From Larix sibirica (taxonomy: Eukaryota > Streptophyta > Pinopsida > Pinales > Pinaceae): a stretch of DNA of 13,358 nt. Made by a program: the position numbers and the translations under genes. Below are positions 8,416 to 13,358 of this stretch, in pieces; position 1 is the first letter of the stretch; each line of letters opens with the position of its first letter. The stretch is from NCBI GenBank assembly GCA_004151065.3, contig NWUY0300016120.1, forward strand, positions 21,413 to 34,770, read 5' to 3'. The notes beneath the pieces were generated by a model. The model was not told the origin of the DNA and made no database searches. It saw nothing but the letters and a program-made list of their open reading frames with translations.

Positions 8416-8436
8416 CTTGTATCTTATAGGTTTAGT

Positions 8437-8590
8437 TTTTTTTTCTAGGTAAATATCTCAAGGAAAACCCCCGTTACAACAATAATATACTCATTATGAG
8501 ATAAACATGTCATTTACAAGAATATACGCTGGGAGGGGAGGCTAACACTCCATCCCACAACTCAAGCTAGACCCAATTGAAAAAACTTAG
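8437..8590 (-). mobile_element. Possible LINE 3' tail with poly(A)
   Basis: On the minus strand the sequence ends GTTGTAACGGGGGTTTTCC, then TTGAGATATTTACC, then TAG and a run of nine A (+ strand T-run near 8439-8447). A 3' untranslated end followed by a short poly(A) is what a minus-strand non-LTR element would leave. No ORF2 sequence is recognised to its right, so the copy would be heavily 5'-truncated. This is a pattern call only. Confidence 0.3.
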
Positions 8591-8820
8591 CTTTAGTTTA
8601 TTTGATATAGGAGATGCTTTTGCACCTGCACATTGTACCTCTCTTTTCTTTTCTGTACCATTCTAATCCCATTGACCTATTTTTGGTCATTTTTTGAACA
8701 TTAATATATATATCTAATTAAAAAAAACATGTCAATATAAAAGAATCAAAATTTCAGGAATGGAACAAGAAGATGTAAGATTTGATCTACTACAGGGAGA
8801 CTCAATTGAAATCGATAAAT

Positions 8821-8980
8821 AGTTTAAGCACTTATATTCCATCCCCCATCATAGATCTTGCAATGAAAAACGTATTATGCATTGGAAAGGTAGCTTCCTT
8901 AGTTCAAGCACTTCTATTCCATCCCCCATCATAGCTCTTGCAATGAAAAACGTATTATGTATTGGCAAGGTAGCTTCCTA
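8821..8980. repeat. Tandem duplication, 80-bp period, two copies
   Basis: Unit 1 is 8821-8900 and unit 2 is 8901-8980, with six differences in 80 bases. Both contain CACTT-x-TATTCCATCCCC, GCAATGAAAAACGTATTATG and AAGGTAGCTTCCT. A strongly diverged third copy appears at about 9535-9605, next to the right inverted arm; it keeps the exact 17-mer CAAGGTAGCTTCCTAAG (8966-8982 and 9589-9605). Confidence 0.9.
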
Positions 8981-9010
8981 AGCCACTGTGTCCATAAAGC
9001 ATCCTACTAA

Positions 9011-9106
9011 TACTGGTGTCATGAGCACAATCCACAGAATGTCAGTGAGACAATGTAATATTGGTTTCAGGAGCACAATCTACGGAATGTCAGTGAGACA
9101 TTGTTG
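9011..9106. repeat. Tandem duplication, 48-bp period, two copies
   Basis: Units at 9011-9058 and 9059-9106 share TGGT-x-TCA-x-GAGCACAATC and GAATGTCAGTGAGACA. They differ at eight positions, so this duplication is older than the 80-bp one beside it. Confidence 0.8.
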
Positions 9107-9136
9107 GACTTCACAGTAGGTAAGCAATGGAATTAT

Positions 9137-9340
9137 CAAGCCCATAATCAACACATTCATGGTGGTTGACAGAGATCAATGGCTCATCTTATGAGTCTAG
9201 GTACAACTAGGGTGTTTCTTCCTTAACATTCTTAATCCTGGACACTCTCAAGAAACATCATCAAGCTCAATATTATGGTGGTTGATAGGGATGATGTCTT
9301 TTCTTATCACTTGCATATATCCATTTTAACCCTGGATCTA
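9137..9340. repeat. Degenerate tandem repeat, about 115-120 bp period
   Basis: ATCAAGC, then TTCATGGTGGTTGACAGAGA, ending TTAATCCTGGA (9241) is echoed by ATCAAGC, then TTATGGTGGTTGATAGGGA, ending TTAACCCTGGA (about 9336). The middles have diverged strongly. It is part of the repeat-rich interior between the inverted arms. Confidence 0.55.
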
Positions 9341-9598
9341 TTAAACACCAATAGGAATCAAACACAAACAAACAACTAAGTTAAGTTCAACCTTTGTATG
9401 AAAGAGACTACCAAGTATCCTCATATATGTTTGGGAAGAGGAGATTTCACTTTGTGGGGAGTAGTTTTAAAAACTGAAATGCCAATCGATGGTTGGCCTG
9501 GAATCTAGCATCTATAACATTGGCTAATATTTAAGTGCCTCTACTCTACCCCATTGTTGCTCTTGTCAAAATGTGCCTTATGTGTTCTCAAGGTAGCT

Positions 9599-9728
9599 TC
9601 CTAAGTTGCAAGTGGTGTTTCTACTAGTTGAGGGAATCCATAATCATGGTAGTTACCTCATTGTCGCTATCTCAATGAGCTCACACTAGGCCCAATGAAC
9701 TCACATCCATCATATTGGATCTTGTCCA
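9599..9728 (-). repeat. Right arm of the 2.15-kb inverted-repeat structure
   Basis: This arm is the inverse partner of 7574-7705. Outside the arms, GATTATAATT (7564-7573) and GATTGTGAAG (9729-9738) agree at 6 of 10 positions. That could be a decayed target-site duplication or chance. The inner edge of this arm carries the 17-mer that also occurs in the 80-bp tandem repeat, so arm and interior share sequence history. Confidence 0.85.
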
Positions 9729-9739
9729 GATTGTGAAGT

Positions 9740-11250
9740 CTCTCTCTCTATATATATTCAAGCTGTGTCTATTTATTTACATAATGGTGTATCCAAAAGT
9801 TGTAGTTGTATAAGATTTAAAAGGACTCTGAGGCATCAATATTGGCCTCTAACTAATAGTTTGGAAAACTTGAAAAGTTTCATGCAATAAATGACCACCT
9901 TATATAAAAGCGTAAGCTACATGAAGTTATGGGAATGGATACATGTCATCTCTATCGTAAAAACCATAGCATTATTTACCTTCTCATGAGGAACATTAAA
10001 ATTCATTAAGCTTGGGCTATTGTGGCCTTAACCCACTTATGAAGCTTATAGCAACAAAATAAGGCCTTCTGGGAACCATAAGTTGAACCTGAATTGCAAT
10101 TGTGTTTTAGAAGATTGGATAAAAGTTCAAACATGAGGGAAGGTGGCACTAATAAATTATTTCCTTAAAGATTAAAATACACAGAGTTCGATTCAATGGT
10201 GTGCTCGCCACATTTATTAGCTGAGATACAATGGTCCTTTTATTACAAATATAAAAGGATGAGTAGGGCTATAAAAAATCATGTCATAGTAAATCACATC
10301 GAATAAAATTTGATAACATTGATGACAACTATAGGCTATAAATATATTCTACTCTATAGTCATGCTATGGGAACAATTCTTTGAAGGAAAACATATATAT
10401 CATATGATCCATTTTACTACTCTCATGTGGGAACTTTTACTCTAGTGCTGGTTCCTTTTCCCAATGAAATTTTTTTATATGCACTGTTGTGTTTCCTCAA
10501 CTTGTGAACAATAGATGTCCATTGCTCTGGAACACTCATTAATGTGAGATCGGGGTTGAAGAAGAAAAATCCATCGTAGAGTACTGTGAAGAGCCATGAG
10601 AACTGAAGAAGGAATGTGGTGTGAAAAGAGACTTGATGGAGTGGGAAAGGGAAGAGGCAATGGCTATCTTCACTTTCCCTCTCTGTTCTTCAAATTCATA
10701 AGTGGAGATAAAACGTAGTACATGAGCTTAACATATCCAATAAGTGTTTTTACATAGTTAATCCTCCCCTTTAAACTTAATGATAGATTTTCAAGGGTAA
10801 AAAGATCAGTCTCAATAACTCAAGTAATGTTCATTGGATATTGTATTGCAATGATAATTTTTGTACTTTTTTTTGTTTTTCCTATTTGTTGTTGTGAGGG
10901 TGTAATCCTATCTTGCTTCACCGAAAGTGTAGATGCTTCTTAAAAGGTCTTATGTATCATTTCGATGTCAAAACATATGACGTCCCTACTAATTCAACAC
11001 TAAAATGTATTTTTCAAGCTCTTCCATTGAGATTTCAGGATCTATAATGGCCACAAACTAACAAGCCAAAATTCCTTTGTTTGGTCCTAGACATTTAGTA
11101 TTATACCAAAGAAGTTTCTACAAAAAATGTTTATGATATGACAAAACGTTCAACAATGAATTACCGTTCACTTACTATGGTGGTAATTAAATGTCAGCCA
11201 CTTCCACTAGTAGTTGCTTATCAGTTAAAAAGGAAAAAATTCTTGTTGAT
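9740..11250. other. AT-rich spacer, no gene recognised
   Basis: No exon or RNA gene can be supported. On the minus strand, AAAGGGGAGGATTAA (complement of 10759-10773) followed by GGATATGTTAAGCTCATGTA loosely resembles the polypurine tract and start of a Copia-type LTR. I found neither an RNase H coding end nor a second LTR. The 61-codon minus-strand frame at 10475-10660 has no family resemblance. Confidence 0.4.
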
Positions 11251-11852
11251 ATAAGACAATCACGTCAAAATCATTCCAAAAAATTCAAATGTAAGGGAAT
11301 TCAACTATAAATGTCATTTCAAACCCATAAACATGGCAATGAACATGGCGTTCAAAGCCCCACTAACATGACCAAATAAAAATAGCAGCAAGCAGATCGA
11401 GTCCAACTAGGTTAAAGAATTCTAAAAAGAACCCTATAGTCCACCCATTTGGGCCTGGACTCTTTGATTTGACAAAGCCGTATAAAATATTTCTAACTTC
11501 TTCCAAGGATACCGGATCAACTACAACCTTTCCTTGTTCTTGTGAGAAATAGAAGGGAAAACAACATATAACTTTGAGCTATCTTACAAGAGTATTCCCC
11601 CCTAGGATCTTTGAAGATGTTATGAAAATGGATGGATGGTTGCCCCTTCTTCCAAGTCTTTTTGGGCATTGAGGATCCTCCCTTCAGTGTCTTTCAACTC
11701 CCAAATCGCATTGGCATTCCTTTTATGCTTTGCATACTGATGAAAAAATGTTGAGTTATGATCTCCCTGAGAAATCCATATAGCCCTGCTCTTTAATCTA
11801 CAAGCCTCCTCCTCCGACTGTAAATTTTTTAACTACCTTTCCTCTAGGGTCA
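11250..11852 (-). mobile_element. LINE (L1-type) reverse-transcriptase fragment, degenerate
   Basis: Reading the minus strand from right to left: TLEER; then after a break LKNLQSEEEACRLKSRA, IWISQGDHNSTFFHQYAKHK and RNANAIWELKDTEGRIL. This is the conserved segment of plant LINE ORF2 between endonuclease and reverse transcriptase (normally K-S-R-x-x-W-x-x-x-GD-x-N-T-x-FFH). After frameshifts come HFHNIFKDP, then SLEEVRNILYGFVKSKSPGP with NGWTIGFFLEFF, the start of the reverse-transcriptase fingers (K-x-PGPDG-x-T-x-x-FF). LNAMFIAMF and NSLTFEFF near the left end are worn remains of the next motifs. At least two frameshifts and several stops make it dead. Neither the endonuclease nor the catalytic Asp-Asp block is preserved. 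Confidence 0.8.
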
Positions 11853-12068
11853 CAAGATTCACAATTTTAAGTGTATTTAATTTATTTAAGAACATTTGTT
11901 TTTAAGTATGTAAAAAAAATAAGGTGGTTGGCAATTGTGGAGTGGACTTTTTAACTTCCTTTCGTCTAGGGTCACAATATTCACAATTTTAAGTGTATTT
12001 AAGTTATTTAAGAGCACTTTTTTTTCAAGTATGTAAAAAAGATAAGGTGGTTGGCAATTGTGGAGTGG
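11825..12068. repeat. Tandem duplication, about 122-bp period, two copies
   Basis: Unit 1 (about 11825-11946) and unit 2 (about 11947-12068) share CTAGGGTCACAA, ATTCACAATTTTAAGTGTAT and AAGGTGGTTGGCAATTGTGG, with few differences and a 1-base length difference. The left end of unit 1 contains the last LINE residues (TLEER on the minus strand), and unit 2 has TLDERK in the same place. The duplication therefore happened after the LINE fragment was in place. Confidence 0.85.
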
Positions 12069-12284
12069 CGGTTAAGTTATTACACTTCATTTGTTAAATT
12101 CACGAGGATCAGGAGTCCAGGTGAGAAAGATGGATTTAAAAAAAATAAAGGTGTTTAAATCTTTCTATGTTAGAGTATGGAAGATCTTTAGGTTGGAGTC
12201 TGGGAGATCTTTGAGACAAAATAATTTAATATATTTTGGATAAGGAAGATCTGGCACTTCACAAAAAGGGCACTTTGAATTTGA
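12069..12284. other. Spacer before the OXS3-like promoter
   Basis: AGATCTTTAGG/AGATCTTTGAG words near 12181-12215 form a small imperfect repeat. I see nothing else. Composition changes from AT-rich to GC-richer near 12330, as the promoter region begins. Confidence 0.4.
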
Positions 12285-12469
12285 GTGTGGGTTACACTTC
12301 TTTCAATGCCAATTTCATCTTTACTCAGAATAGATGCGGCAATGGATGAGGATCGAACATGGAACATGTCCCTCCCATTCATTGCAGCATTGATAAATCA
12401 GGCGCTGACAAAGCCGCATCCTCAGGAGGCAGAACCCTTCTGCGAAGTAAAAGCACGGTCACTCCTATC

Positions 12470-12806
12470 GACGTGGCAGGTGAGGCATCCCGTGCTATGG
12501 ATAAGGTTGCCAAAAAACCGCCAGCTGGGAATGCTAAAACCGCTGGCCGGGGACCGAAAACCGCCTGGAAGAAGTTTTCGCCTCTTCTTGACATAGGATA
12601 TGGCCCATGGCAAGAAAAGCTCTACCTGACGGTTCCACGTGGCGTGATTTCTATGGGAATAGGCTGAGAAGTTCTTATCGGCTGCAGCTACAAAATGCCC
12701 CAAGACGCCCGCTGGCAGCAGGAGAATTTCAGTTGTTGCAGAAGGATTTAAAGGAACGGAAATTCCGTGACAGAAATTCAAGATTGTCATAGATTTCAAA
12801 ACCCTA
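12470..12806 (+). promoter_or_regulatory. Promoter and leader of the OXS3-like gene, with G-box/ABRE elements
   Basis: ACGTGGC at 12471-12477 and CACGTGGC at 12636-12643 (G-box CACGTG at 12636-12641) are ABRE-type sites, bound by bZIP factors in abscisic-acid and stress responses. GATTTAAAGG at 12745-12754 is a weak TATA candidate about 75 bp before the start codon. That would put transcription start near 12775-12785 and leave a leader of roughly 45 bp. A telo-box-like AAACCCTA lies at 12798-12805. Short open frames across this region on both strands are treated as chance. Confidence 0.5.
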
Positions 12807-12824
12807 TTTTCCTTACGAGCAGCC

Positions 12825-13358
12825 ATGGCTGAAGAGCGATTCATATCGACATGCGATTTATCTTCATCATCTTCTTCTATTTCTATTTCTTCACACGATT
12901 CGACGGCGTCCTCGGCTTCCTCGGACGACATCACAGACAGCGGCAATTCTTCATGGGATTTCTCGTCTCCAACGATGCCCGAAGCCAATGGCGGCCCTCT
13001 CTTTCACATGGAGTCTCTCGGAACCAACCTCCCTTCTCGCAAGTAAGTCTAATGGCAACCATATATTCACAAAGAAAATCTCGCTGTTTTCATTTCGAAC
13101 GGGGGCTGCTGCAATCTTTTGTTGATTTTGGCTGTTTCTTTGCGTAATTTGCAGGAGGGGTTTGTCCAACTTTTTCACCGGCAAATCGCAGTCGTTTACG
13201 TCTCTAACAGATGTGAAATGCGTGGAAGACCTCGCCAAGCCGGAGAAGAAGCTCAAGAGTTCCCAGAGCTGGGAATCGACGCTAAAATCATCACATAATA
13301 ATCAGACCATTCAATCATCAATACTCACAGCAGGCTCAGCCGAATCCATGAAAATGCT
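12825..13358 (+). CDS. OXS3: OXIDATIVE STRESS 3 (OXS3)-like protein, 5' part; intron 13043-13154
   Basis: OXS3 of Arabidopsis is a nuclear, chromatin-associated stress-tolerance protein that raises resistance to heavy metals and oxidants. Exon 1 (12825-13042) opens at an ATG in good plant context (CAGCCATGGCT). It encodes a Ser-rich N-terminus (residues 13-48, including six Ser in a row at 13-18) and the family segment GGPLFHMESL (56-65). The intron starts GTAAGT at 13043, ends TTTGCAG at 13154 and splits a Lys codon (AA|G). Exon 2 (from 13155) continues RGLSNFFTGKSQSFTSL (74-90) and DVKCVEDLAKPEKK. This matches the family core RGLSK-x-Y-x-GKSQSFTSL, then DV-x-x-V-x-DL, closely. About 140 residues are visible before the window edge; the rest and the stop are missing. 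The frame is intact across the splice, so the gene looks live. OXS3 has several paralogues, so the symbol means the family. A 188-codon minus-strand frame at 12422-12988 is its shadow. Confidence 0.88.

Noticed and set aside
8966-9605. CRISPR-like or satellite array from the repeated 17-mer
   Set aside because: It occurs only twice exactly (8966-8982 and 9589-9605) within diverged copies of a larger unit. There is no regular spacing, and plant nuclear DNA has no CRISPR arrays.
10475-10790. Possible minus-strand Copia LTR with polypurine tract
   Set aside because: The purine run and the GGATATGTTA word are suggestive, but there is no second LTR, no target-site duplication and no RNase H coding end beside it.
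12359-12667. 102-codon + strand frame upstream of the OXS3-like gene
   Set aside because: Alternative frames on both strands are open over the same GC-rich promoter stretch, none has a domain, and the frame ends before the recognisable start codon context.
12422-12988. The longest open frame of the window, 188 codons on the minus strand
   Set aside because: It overlaps exon 1 and the promoter of the OXS3-like gene. Its Glu/Asp-rich start is the antisense of the poly-Ser codons, and no domain is visible in it.

Overview
The window looks like intergenic or intronic DNA from the nuclear genome of a seed plant, probably one with a large, repeat-rich genome such as a gymnosperm. The grounds are plant-specific gene pieces, GT-AG introns with plant-like borders, AT-rich spacers, decayed LINE copies and almost no continuous coding sequence. 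The species assignment is inference. Two single N bases (4172 and 7448) mark unresolved assembly positions.

Three pieces of unrelated nuclear genes are recognisable, all on the + strand. (1) An internal exon at 898-1183 of a SET-domain lysine methyltransferase of the SETD3/SETD6 (LSMT/Rkm-like) class carries the asparagine-histidine motif and an acidic, serine-rich insertion. (2) An 80-bp internal exon at 6297-6376 of mitochondrial cytochrome c oxidase subunit 5b carries the CPVC half of its zinc site. (3) The 5' part of an OXIDATIVE STRESS 3 (OXS3)-like gene at 12825-13358 has exon 1, a 112-bp intron and a second exon cut by the window edge. I could not find partner exons for the first two. 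They are either exons in very long introns or stranded or captured gene fragments. Their intron phases do not match, so they are not consecutive exons of one transcript.

Layout from left to right: AT-rich spacer; a 119-123 bp tandem duplication (489-730); the SET exon; an antisense LINE fragment with the zinc-finger end of the reverse transcriptase protein (about 1597-1866); AT-rich spacer with a GAGTCAAAC/W-box cluster and small hairpins (2320-2482); a very AT-rich block (about 4140-4310); then an abrupt switch to a GC- and CpG-rich block (about 4310-4960) with ten GGATC motifs, followed by five telo-boxes (4988-5178) and a long polypyrimidine tract (about 5180-5455). After the COX5b exon come degenerate repeats, then a 2.15-kb structure with 95%-identical inverted arms (7574-7705 and 9599-9728) whose interior holds several tandem repeats. 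Further right are a minus-strand LINE reverse-transcriptase fragment (about 11250-11852), a 122-bp tandem duplication that includes its edge (11825-12068), and the OXS3-like promoter with G-box/ABRE sites.

The genes do not form a functional cluster. The only complete gene start is the OXS3-like gene. The features most worth a second look are the inverted-repeat structure, the GGATCC/telo-box/pyrimidine block upstream of the COX5b exon, and the question of whether the two isolated exons are live.
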